A DNA stretch of 5,741 nt from CANLWN01 sp039815505 (GCA_039815505.1 JBCBZE010000231.1:1-5741); one strand, 5' to 3'. Shown: positions 1 through 5,319, numbered from the stretch's first letter. Notes: generated by a model from the sequence alone, not told the origin. A program made the numbers and translations.

Positions 1-12
1 AAATTTTGTCAT
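1..12 (-). CDS. First four codons of a gene running off the left edge
   Basis: On the minus strand an ATG at 12-10 opens a frame reading Met-Thr-Lys-Phe before the window ends. It lies at the end of a structured leader that starts at a good TACCTTTG promoter motif, in the same direction as rdgB, and this is why I call it a start. Four residues cannot identify a family. From memory of flavobacterial gene order and of long cold-shock-type leaders, a DEAD/DEAH-box RNA helicase would be a reasonable guess, but nothing in the visible sequence proves it. The real start could also lie further downstream, outside the window. Confidence 0.35.
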
Positions 13-119
13 AATAGATTTTACTAAATCGCAAATATGTATGTTGCATAGAGCTATTGTCGTCTCAATCTATTATGCCCAGCGCAACACATGCTATACC
101 AGCGGCGTTAATTAAGCGG
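13..119 (-). promoter_or_regulatory. Long, possibly structured 5' leader of the left-edge gene
   Basis: Between the TACCTTTG motif and the ATG at 12 lie about 100 nt with no ORF. Part of this is clearly GC-richer than the other gaps in the window. On the minus strand, TGTGTTGC (91-84) can pair with GCAACATA (47-40; eight pairs, one G-U). GCATA (78-74) can pair with TATGC (50-46). The two helices compete for bases 46-47. CGCTGG also occurs twice (104-99 and 84-79). A long folded leader suggests post-transcriptional control such as temperature or autoregulation, but I do not recognise a named RNA family. Confidence 0.4.
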
Positions 120-127
120 CAAAGGTA
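120..127 (-). promoter_or_regulatory. Bacteroidota-type -7 promoter element TACCTTTG
   Basis: The minus-strand sequence TACCTTTG is an exact match to the TAnnTTTG -7 consensus of Bacteroidota housekeeping sigma factors. I see no good TTTG -33 element at the expected distance upstream. It lies 57 nt beyond the rdgB stop in the same orientation, so the next gene can be transcribed independently of rdgB, with a leader of roughly 100 nt. Confidence 0.5.
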
Positions 128-144
128 CTGCTAATTATTTACAT

Positions 145-168
145 AAGAGTTCCTTCTTTGGAATACTT
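145..168 (-). terminator. Weak hairpin after rdgB
   Basis: Downstream of the rdgB stop, AAG-AG-TTCC (145-153, plus-strand reading) can pair with GGAA-TA-CTT (160-168) around a six-base loop. This gives a stem of 4 + 3 pairs with a 2x2 internal loop. On the minus strand it is followed by an AT-rich stretch, not a clean U run, so intrinsic termination is doubtful. Its position between rdgB and the promoter at 120-127 is the main reason to list it. Confidence 0.2.
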
Positions 169-183
169 GAGCTGGTATTGGAG

Positions 184-759
184 TTATGTTTGTCCAAGAT
201 AGTGCAGTAATTGTTCTAGGGCTTGTCCACGATGGCTTATTTTGTTTTTTACTTTAATCGGTAGTTCTGCAAATGTTTTAGTATAACCCAATGGTGTAAA
301 AATAGGATCATATCCAAATCCTTGTTTGCCATATTTTTTTAAGGTAATCTCCCCTTTGACTATTCCTTGGAATATATATTGGCCATCTTCTAGATTTAGG
401 GCTATTACCGTTCTGAATTCAGCTGATCTTGAGGTTCTTCCCTTGAGCTTTCTCAATACCTTTTCTATATTCTTTTCTGAATTTTTTTCTTCTCCTGCAT
501 AACGGGCAGAGTATACACCAGGTGCACCGTTCAAGGCATTAACGTGCAAACCGGTATCATCCGCGAAGCATGGATAACCATAGTTTTGAGTTACGTAATC
601 TGCCTTTAAAATGGCATTTTCTTCTAAAGTTTCCCCGGTTTCCGGAATTTCGTCCATACAACCAATATCGTTCAAGGATACTAAGGTTACATGTTCGGGG
701 AGCAGTAATTGTACTTCTTTGATTTTATTTTCGTTGTGCGTAGCAAAAACCAGTTTCAT
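184..759 (-). CDS. rdgB: RdgB/HAM1 non-canonical purine NTP pyrophosphatase
   Basis: 191 residues, normal length for the RdgB/HAM1 (ITPase) family. These cytosolic, Mg-dependent homodimers hydrolyse dITP, ITP and XTP to the monophosphate plus pyrophosphate and keep deaminated purines out of DNA and RNA. Family landmarks are visible in order: ATHNENKIKE at 6-15 (nucleotide-binding N-terminus), ETGETLEENA at 40-49, ADDTGL at 66-71 with the catalytic-region Asp pair 67-68, GAPGVYSARYAG at 78-89, GFGYDPIF at 147-154, and SHRGQAL at 175-181 for base recognition. The ATG at 759 puts the first motif right at the N-terminus, as usual. The gene is divergent from the methyltransferase-like gene starting at 836, with 76 nt between the starts. 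No strong -7 element is seen for rdgB; TAGATTTA (minus strand, 800-793) is the nearest candidate. Identification is secure. Confidence 0.96.
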   Translation of the reverse strand: MKLVFATHNENKIKEVQLLLPEHVTLVSLNDIGCMDEIPETGETLEENAILKADYVTQNYGYPCFADDTGLHVNALNGAPGVYSARYAGEEKNSEKNIEKVLRKLKGRTSRSAEFRTVIALNLEDGQYIFQGIVKGEITLKKYGKQGFGYDPIFTPLGYTKTFAELPIKVKNKISHRGQALEQLLHYLGQT

Positions 760-816
760 TGAACAATTTCTCTATGGTAGCGTTAAAAAATTTAAATCTA
801 AAAATAGTAAATTTAT

Positions 817-824
817 TCACTTTG
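817..824 (+). promoter_or_regulatory. Possible -7 element TCACTTTG before the 836 gene
   Basis: TCACTTTG differs from TAnnTTTG at one base and lies 11 nt before the ATG at 836. This would give a very short leader, which is common in Bacteroidota. No convincing -33 TTG is seen at the right distance, so support is modest. Confidence 0.3.
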
Positions 825-835
825 TATTTTTACTT

Positions 836-1288
836 ATGAAATTAAAACTTCCACCTCCGCTGATAACATTTGTTTTTGGCTTGTTGATGTATGTATTGGC
901 GAAAATCCTGCCTATTGGGGCCTTTGATTTTTTTGGACGCCCTTATCTCATAAAAGGATTGTTATTTTTGGGCGTGATAGTTGCTTCCATCGCATTGATT
1001 CAATTTTTTCGCAATAGAACTACCACTGACCCGGCTTCCCCTTCAAAAGCTACCCATTTGGTTACAAATGGTCTTTATAACTATACAAGGAACCCTATGT
1101 ATTTGGCCATGTTGCTTATGTTATTGGCCTGGGGCCTTTGGTTGGGAAACGCTTTTAACGTGCTTGTTGCCGCTGGTTTTGTTTCTTATATGAACGCCTA
1201 TCAAATTATACCCGAAGAAAAGGCGTTGGGTCAAATTTTTGGAAAAGCGTACCACCACTATTGTGTTAGGGTAAGGCGTTGGTTTTAG
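836..1288 (+). CDS. Isoprenylcysteine carboxyl methyltransferase-like membrane protein
   Basis: 150 residues. Hydrophobic stretches at about 8-24, 39-58, 87-103 and 105-121 suggest a small polytopic inner-membrane protein. The C-terminal half has the ICMT/PEMT-like (NnrU-related) signature: LVTNGLYNYTRNPMYLAMLL at 75-94, matching the G-x-Y-x-x-x-R-N/H-P-x-Y pattern of the SAM-binding region, and then PEEKALGQIFGKAYHHY at 126-142 and VRRWF at the end, matching the E-x-x-L-x-x-x-F-G-x-x-Y-x-x-Y pattern. Characterised relatives methylate prenyl-cysteine or phospholipid head groups, but bacterial members of this size mostly have no known substrate. The frame is open upstream to 611, but that part lies antisense to rdgB and has no family similarity. 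The ATG at 836 puts the first membrane helix near the N-terminus. Family confident, substrate unknown. Confidence 0.85.
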   Translation: MKLKLPPPLITFVFGLLMYVLAKILPIGAFDFFGRPYLIKGLLFLGVIVASIALIQFFRNRTTTDPASPSKATHLVTNGLYNYTRNPMYLAMLLMLLAWGLWLGNAFNVLVAAGFVSYMNAYQIIPEEKALGQIFGKAYHHYCVRVRRWF

Positions 1289-1296
1289 ATATTGAA

Positions 1297-1373
1297 ATAT
1301 TAGTTTTTAAGCTTATATGTGTATATATTAGCAAATTAACTTATATTTTAATATATTAGCACTTTGACTTATA
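1297..1373 (+). repeat. Three 28-nt-spaced iterons upstream of the satD-like gene
   Basis: The pattern ATATTAG-N8-CTTATA occurs three times, starting at 1297, 1325 and 1353, each exactly 28 nt after the last. The spacers differ (TTTTTAAG, CAAATTAA, CACTTTGA), while both half-sites are identical in all three copies. The array fills almost the whole gap between the methyltransferase-like stop (1288) and the ATG at 1377. The most natural reading is an operator array, perhaps for the helix-turn-helix of the downstream protein itself. Alternatively it is a tandem duplication of a promoter: copies 2 and 3 contain TATATTAG, one base from the TAnnTTTG -7 consensus. The region is very AT-rich, which raises the chance background, but not enough to expect three copies of 13 fixed bases in register. 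Confidence 0.7.
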
Positions 1374-1376
1374 AGT

Positions 1377-1988
1377 ATGATAGCAATTATAACAGGGGAT
1401 ATCATTAATTCGGAAAATTATAATAGTTCTGAATGGATGGGTGTTTTAAAAAAATACTTTTCCCAATTGGGAGAAACGCCACAGGATTGGGAGATTTATA
1501 GGGGCGATGAATTTCAACTAAAGGTATCGAAAGAAAATGCCTTACAAACTGCTATACACATAAAAGCCTTGGTCAAATCCATAAAAACTTTAGATGTACG
1601 CATAAGTATCGGAATAGGTACGGAAACATTTAGGGGGGCGGGCGTAAGCGAATCAAACGGTTCTGCCTACCAGCTTTCGGGAAGGACATTTAACAGTTTA
1701 AAGGAGCAAAAACTAAATTTAGCTATTTCTATCGGAGATGAAAATCGTGATAGGACCCTAAATTTGATGTTGAAACTTGCCTTGAATTTTATGGACGATT
1801 GGTCCACGGTTTCCGCGGAGATCGTAGCATTGGCATTGGAGAGACCGGCAGCTTCACAAACCGAAATTGCCGAACAACTTTCTATACGGCAATCCGCCGT
1901 AAGTCAACGCCAAAAAAGGGCAAGATTGGATTTGGTTTTTGAATTGTTGGAATACTATACCAAAACTATAAATGAAATACGCGAATAA
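1377..1988 (+). CDS. SatD family protein (cyclase/GGDEF-like N-terminus, C-terminal HTH)
   Basis: 203 residues, recognised as SatD family, named after a gene of the Streptococcus mutans sat secretion/acid-tolerance locus. Biochemical function unknown. Two parts are visible. Residues 1-125 start with the strand AIITGDIINS (3-12, Asp8), then WEIYRGDEFQL (38-48, Asp44-Glu45), then VRISIGIGTE (74-83) and ESNGSAYQLSGRTF (92-105). This order resembles the metal-binding Asp, hairpin Asp/Glu and SIG-type strand of class III nucleotide cyclases and GGDEF domains; that parallel is my inference. Residues about 143-185 form a helix-turn-helix (SQTEIAEQLSIRQSAVSQRQ, 160-179), so DNA binding is likely. The stop overlaps the start of the DUF3307 gene by one base (TAATG), implying translational coupling. 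Three iterons sit directly upstream. Family call good, activity open. Confidence 0.8.
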   Translation: MIAIITGDIINSENYNSSEWMGVLKKYFSQLGETPQDWEIYRGDEFQLKVSKENALQTAIHIKALVKSIKTLDVRISIGIGTETFRGAGVSESNGSAYQLSGRTFNSLKEQKLNLAISIGDENRDRTLNLMLKLALNFMDDWSTVSAEIVALALERPAASQTEIAEQLSIRQSAVSQRQKRARLDLVFELLEYYTKTINEIRE

Positions 1989-2683
1989 TGCTTTTTATTA
2001 AACTTTTCTTAGCACACCTCATAGGGGATTTTTTATTACAGCCTAACCGATGGGTCATCCATAAGGAGTCTAATAAGTTGTTTTCCAAATATTTATATTT
2101 TCATGTGCTATTACATTTTATAGTGACCATGGTATTGTTATGGGATATAAGTTATTGGGGAATAGCTTTGGTTATTATGGTTTCACATTACATAATAGAT
2201 GCCGCTAAGCTATATGCCAATGCTGTTTTTAGGAATAAAAGCATTCCCTTTTTTATAGATCAATTTCTACATATTGGAGTTTTATACGCCTGTGCCTATT
2301 ACATGAATCTGGCGGAACATACTTTAACGCTCATATCACAAATAGACTGGGGCCTGGTAACCGCAGCGGTTTTTGTAAGCTATCCGGCCGCAATCATTAT
2401 GGGCAAATTATTAGCCGGTTTATCCAATCAAATAGAGTTAGATCACAAATCTTTACCTAATGCAGGCAAATATATTGGCATCATAGAGCGGCTTTTTGTT
2501 TTGGTATTTATCATTTTGGGAAGGTGGGAAGCCATAGGTTTATTGATTGCGGCAAAATCCGTCTTCAGATTTAATGACCTCAAGGAAACGAACAATAGAA
2601 AATTGACGGAGTACATATTGATCGGAACTTTAACGAGCTTTGGATTGGCGATTTTAACAGGAGTAATCTATACCGGTATTTGA
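1988..2683 (+). CDS. DUF3307 polytopic membrane protein
   Basis: 231 residues, mostly hydrophobic, with about six or seven predicted membrane segments (roughly 36-53, 56-72, 93-107, 121-143, 165-188 and 207-229, plus a possible short N-terminal one). Hallmarks of DUF3307 are present: AHLIGDFLLQ at 9-18 (His10, Asp14, Gln18), HVLLH at 39-43, SHYIIDAAK at 66-74 (His67, Asp71), DQFLH at 91-95, and GKYIGIIER (160-168) leading to AAKSVFRF (188-195). The paired His and Asp in or next to membrane helices recall metal sites of integral-membrane hydrolases, but no activity is established for the family. It is co-transcribed and almost certainly translationally coupled with the SatD-like gene, so the two probably act together. 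I infer a membrane effector or sensor partner. Family call confident, role unknown. Confidence 0.85.
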   Translation: MLFIKLFLAHLIGDFLLQPNRWVIHKESNKLFSKYLYFHVLLHFIVTMVLLWDISYWGIALVIMVSHYIIDAAKLYANAVFRNKSIPFFIDQFLHIGVLYACAYYMNLAEHTLTLISQIDWGLVTAAVFVSYPAAIIMGKLLAGLSNQIELDHKSLPNAGKYIGIIERLFVLVFIILGRWEAIGLLIAAKSVFRFNDLKETNNRKLTEYILIGTLTSFGLAILTGVIYTGI

Positions 2684-2685
2684 GT

Positions 2686-2805
2686 ATGAATATACCAAAT
2701 TGTGATATTTCCAATTTTTATGGATTTATAAGACAAAATTCGCATCAAAATCCGCGTAAAGCTGAACCTGAATCAATTTTCCTCTTGAATCCAAAAATCC
2801 GATAG
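2686..2805 (+). CDS. Possible 39-residue small ORF after DUF3307 gene
   Basis: An ATG two bases after the DUF3307 stop opens a 39-codon frame ending in TAG at 2803-2805. The product starts MNIPNCDISNFYG, is polar with a basic patch (RQNSHQNPRKAE), and has no signal peptide, membrane segment or motif I recognise. Its position directly behind the operon and just before the serA promoter motif would fit a third operon gene, but a frame of this length can occur by chance in a gap of this size. This entry mainly records what the 2684-2844 gap holds; GGATTT at 2722-2727 and AAATCC at 2748-2753 are a weak inverted pair in the same gap. Confidence 0.2.
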   Translation: MNIPNCDISNFYGFIRQNSHQNPRKAEPESIFLLNPKIR

Positions 2806-2815
2806 AATTAATAAT

Positions 2816-2823
2816 TACTTTTG
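2816..2823 (+). promoter_or_regulatory. -7 promoter element TACTTTTG of serB-serA
   Basis: TACTTTTG is an exact match to TAnnTTTG, 21 nt before the ATG at 2845, predicting a leader of about 15 nt. The nearest upstream TTG (2785-2787) is too far for a standard -33 element, so the call rests on the -7 box and its position. The leader is AT-rich with no Shine-Dalgarno sequence, normal for this phylum. Confidence 0.5.
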
Positions 2824-2844
2824 GGGCTTAATTTTTTATAAAGA

Positions 2845-4737
2845 ATGATAGAGGTGGGCAGAAAGTATGTTTTTGATTTTGATAGCACCCTTACCAGGGT
2901 AGAGGCCTTGGACGTTTTAGCGGAAATGACATTGCAAGGCAAATCCAACCGAGAAGAAATCGTTAATGAAATCCAGAAAATCACTAACCTTGGAATAGAT
3001 GGTGATATTTCCTTTACGGACTCCTTGGAAAGAAGAATTAAATTGTTGAACGCCCATAAAAACGATTTGAAAGGTCTTGTGGGCGAACTACGCCAGAAAA
3101 TATCTAAATCCATAGCGTCGAACAAAGATTTTTTTCATAATTTTTCGGATGATATCTATGTGATTTCTTGTGGTTTTAAAGAGTTTATAGACCCTATCGT
3201 CGAAGAATACAATATTCCTTCGGAACGGGTATATGCCAATACGTTTAAATTTGACGAAGATGGTAATATCATTGGTTTTGACGAAGAAAATGTGTTGGCA
3301 TCCCATAATGGCAAGATAGAGTGTCTCAAAAAACTTGATCTGGAGGGAGAGGTACAGGTAATCGGCGATGGGTATAGCGATTATGTTATGCGAGAGGCCG
3401 GTATCGCCGATAAGTTTTTTGCGTACACGGAAAACGTACACCGGGAAAAAGCGGCCAATAACGCCGATCATGTAGCCCCAAATTTGGATGAGTTTTTATT
3501 CGTAAACGATTTGCCAAGGAAAATATCCTATCCCAAGAACAGGATAAAGATTTTATTGTTGGAAAATGTACATCCCGCGGCCTTTGATAACCTTTCCGAG
3601 GATGGTTTTTCCGTTGAATTGGTAAAACACAGTTTATCCGAAGAAGAGCTCATAGAAAAAATCAAAGGCGTACATGTATTGGGAATCAGGTCTAAAACGC
3701 AGGTAACCCAAAAAGTTCTGAATGCTGCCAATAAATTATTGGTTGTCGGTGCATTTTGTATCGGGACTACCCAGATAGATTTGGATTATTGTAAAAGGAA
3801 AGGGGTAGTGGTTTTTAACGCACCGTACAGCAATACCAGGTCCGTAGTGGAATTGGCCATAGGGCAGATCATTATGTTGATGCGCAATGTATTTCCGCGC
3901 AGTACCGAAATCCATAGTGGTAAATGGAATAAAACAGCAGCTAATTCGAGAGAGGTACGGGGAAAGAACTTGGGTATTGTGGGTTATGGCAATATTGGAA
4001 AACAGTTGTCCGTTCTTGCCGAAGCTATAGGCATGCGTGTCTATTACTATGATATTGAAGATCGTTTAGCATTGGGAAATGCCATTAAATGCGCCACTTT
4101 GGAGGATTTGTTAAGCGTTTCCGATGTGGTTACACTTCACATAGATGATAACAAGGCCAATAAAAACTTCATAGGGGAACGTGAAATTAACCAGATGAGG
4201 GATGGGGCCATGCTTATTAATCTATCCCGTGGTTTTGTAGTTGATATTGAAGCTTTGGTGAAAGGTTTAAAAAGCAAAAAAATTGGTGGGGCCGCAGTGG
4301 ATGTATATCCCGAGGAGCCCAGGAGTAACGGGGACTTTGTGACACAATTACAAGGACTTTCCAATGTAATATTAACCCCGCATGTTGGCGGGAGTACGGA
4401 AGAAGCACAACGAAATATCGCCGATTTTGTCCCCAATAAGATAATGGATTATGTTAATTCCGGTAATACCGTAGATGCGGTAAATTTCCCCAATATTCGA
4501 TTGCCTAAGCAGACGAATGCACATCGATTCTTGCACATACATAGGAACGTCCCCGGAATTATGGCCAAAATCAATGAGGTCTTGGCTACATATGAGATGA
4601 ATATTTCCGGACAATATCTATCCACGGATAACGAGGTAGGATACGTAATTACCGATTTGGACAAAGAGTATAACAAGGACGTGGTCAAAGCGCTTAAAAA
4701 GGTAGATAACACGATTAAATTCAGGGTATTATACTAA
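2845..4737 (+). CDS. serA: SerB-SerA fusion: phosphoserine phosphatase / 3-phosphoglycerate dehydrogenase
   Basis: 630 residues in two parts. Residues 7-215 are a SerB-type HAD phosphatase: nucleophile motif DFDST (11-15), PSP-type cap with SLERRIKLL (60-68), ISCGF (107-111, Ser108), Lys157, and GDGYSD (174-179). Residues 234-630 are a complete phosphoglycerate dehydrogenase closely resembling E. coli SerA: RSKTQVT (282-288), GAFCIGTTQIDLD (302-314), NAD loop GYGNIG (380-385), Asp403 for the NAD ribose, catalytic Arg462 (NLSRG), Glu491 (PEEP) and His513 (TPHVGG), then an ACT domain (about 556-630) ending RVLY. His566, Asn568 and Asn586 match the E. coli serine-binding residues, so serine feedback inhibition is likely. 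The chain would catalyse the first (NAD oxidation of 3-phosphoglycerate) and last (phosphoserine hydrolysis) steps of serine synthesis; the middle transaminase SerC is not in the window. Cytosolic. Phosphatase substrate is inferred, dehydrogenase call is firm. Confidence 0.93.
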   Translation: MIEVGRKYVFDFDSTLTRVEALDVLAEMTLQGKSNREEIVNEIQKITNLGIDGDISFTDSLERRIKLLNAHKNDLKGLVGELRQKISKSIASNKDFFHNFSDDIYVISCGFKEFIDPIVEEYNIPSERVYANTFKFDEDGNIIGFDEENVLASHNGKIECLKKLDLEGEVQVIGDGYSDYVMREAGIADKFFAYTENVHREKAANNADHVAPNLDEFLFVNDLPRKISYPKNRIKILLLENVHPAAFDNLSEDGFSVELVKHSLSEEELIEKIKGVHVLGIRSKTQVTQKVLNAANKLLVVGAFCIGTTQIDLDYCKRKGVVVFNAPYSNTRSVVELAIGQIIMLMRNVFPRSTEIHSGKWNKTAANSREVRGKNLGIVGYGNIGKQLSVLAEAIGMRVYYYDIEDRLALGNAIKCATLEDLLSVSDVVTLHIDDNKANKNFIGEREINQMRDGAMLINLSRGFVVDIEALVKGLKSKKIGGAAVDVYPEEPRSNGDFVTQLQGLSNVILTPHVGGSTEEAQRNIADFVPNKIMDYVNSGNTVDAVNFPNIRLPKQTNAHRFLHIHRNVPGIMAKINEVLATYEMNISGQYLSTDNEVGYVITDLDKEYNKDVVKALKKVDNTIKFRVLY

Positions 4738-4756
4738 CCGTTTTTTCGAGAACCTG

Positions 4757-4807
4757 ACGAGCATTGTGGATACATACAATTTATCGATGGTGGTAGGGCT
4801 CGTTTTT
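4757..4807 (+). terminator. Candidate hairpin with T run after serB-serA
   Basis: ACGAGC (4757-4762) is perfectly complementary to GCTCGT (4798-4803), directly followed by a T run to 4807. Inside the loop ATTGT (4763-4767), stacked next to the first arm, can pair with ACAAT (4776-4780). This resembles an intrinsic terminator for plus-strand transcription, but the total loop is long and the 3' arm lies in the last codons of convergent rlmH. Support is therefore weak. No T-tract terminator for rlmH itself is evident. Confidence 0.25.
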
Positions 4808-5254
4808 CAGTATGGTAAAAGCACGGTACATCTGTTCCACCAAAAATAAACGCACCATTTGATGCGAAAACGTCATTTGGGACAAACTAATTTTTCCTTG
4901 GGCTTTCCGATGTATGGAATCACTAAATCCGTAGGGGCCTCCAACAACAAGCACCAATTGTTTTATACCGGAATTCATTTTCTTTTGTAGGTATTTTGAA
5001 AACAAAATAGAGGTATATTGTTCTCCCCTCTCATCCAATAACAAAAGTTCATCGGACGTATTTAACCGCTTAAGAATAGCTTCCCCTTCCTTTTCCTTCT
5101 GTTGCGCTTCGGATAGGTTCTTCGCATTTTTTATATCGGGTATTACCTCCAATTTAAATTTCACATAATGTTTCAACCGGGTTTCGTATTCCGTAATTAA
5201 CGCCAATAAGGATTTGCTATCGGTTTTTCCTATGACAAGTAGTTTAATGGTCAT
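4781..5254 (-). CDS. rlmH: RlmH, 23S rRNA (pseudouridine1915-N3)-methyltransferase
   Basis: 157 residues, the standard length for RlmH, a SPOUT-class SAM enzyme that methylates N3 of pseudouridine 1915 in helix 69 of 23S rRNA on the assembled 70S ribosome. Visible motifs: MTIKLLVIGK start, LLLDERGEQYTS (71-82), LVVGGPYGF (102-110) forming the SAM-binding trefoil-knot loop, ISLSQMTFSHQMVRLFLVEQ (122-141), and the ending NEPYHHR, close to the E. coli NHPYHRE terminus. The frame is open for another 25 codons upstream (to 5329), but the ATG at 5254 matches the family N-terminus and the upstream part is non-conserved and AT-rich. The gene converges on serB-serA (43 nt between stops) and diverges from nadC (85 nt between starts). 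Identification is secure. Confidence 0.96.
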   Translation of the reverse strand: MTIKLLVIGKTDSKSLLALITEYETRLKHYVKFKLEVIPDIKNAKNLSEAQQKEKEGEAILKRLNTSDELLLLDERGEQYTSILFSKYLQKKMNSGIKQLVLVVGGPYGFSDSIHRKAQGKISLSQMTFSHQMVRLFLVEQMYRAFTILKNEPYHHR

Positions 5255-5259
5255 AAGTA

Positions 5260-5267
5260 CAAAGTTA
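5260..5267 (-). promoter_or_regulatory. -7 promoter element TAACTTTG of rlmH
   Basis: The minus-strand TAACTTTG exactly matches TAnnTTTG and ends only five bases before the rlmH ATG. An ATTG sits 16 nt upstream of it as a possible -33 element, slightly closer than usual. Transcription would begin at or within a few bases of the start codon, implying a leaderless or near-leaderless mRNA. It also argues against the longer start at 5329, since the promoter would lie inside that frame. Confidence 0.5.
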
Positions 5268-5311
5268 AAATTTTGAATGTATTCAATTTCATTATTGGAT
5301 TTTGTTTTTAG

Positions 5312-5319
5312 TAAATTAG
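5312..5319 (+). promoter_or_regulatory. Weak -7-like element TAAATTAG before nadC
   Basis: TAAATTAG differs from TAnnTTTG at one position and lies 20 nt before the nadC ATG. A TTG at 5295-5297 is 14 nt upstream, too close for a standard -33 box. It resembles the TATATTAG inside the iterons before the satD-like gene, both being followed by CA. Confidence 0.25.

Noticed and set aside
1..183. End of a protein-coding gene in the left gap
   Set aside because: No open frame of useful length covers it on either strand; promoter and leader features explain it better.
611..835. N-terminal extension of the methyltransferase-like gene by 75 codons
   Set aside because: It lies antisense to rdgB and its antisense tail, shows no family similarity, and the ATG at 836 places the first membrane helix correctly.
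1297..1373. CRISPR-like interpretation of the three repeats
   Set aside because: Only the half-sites are conserved, the 8-nt variable parts are too short for spacers, and no cas gene is near. An operator or promoter array fits better.
1377..2683. Calling the SatD-DUF3307 pair an anti-phage (CBASS/Pycsar-type) system
   Set aside because: The layout is only suggestive; there is no recognisable known cyclase family or effector domain, and the surroundings are housekeeping genes, so it is kept as a hypothesis under findings.
2808..4712. Several open frames of 63-127 codons on the minus strand under serB-serA
   Set aside because: They are opposite a strongly supported coding sequence with conserved motifs throughout; none shows a recognisable family.
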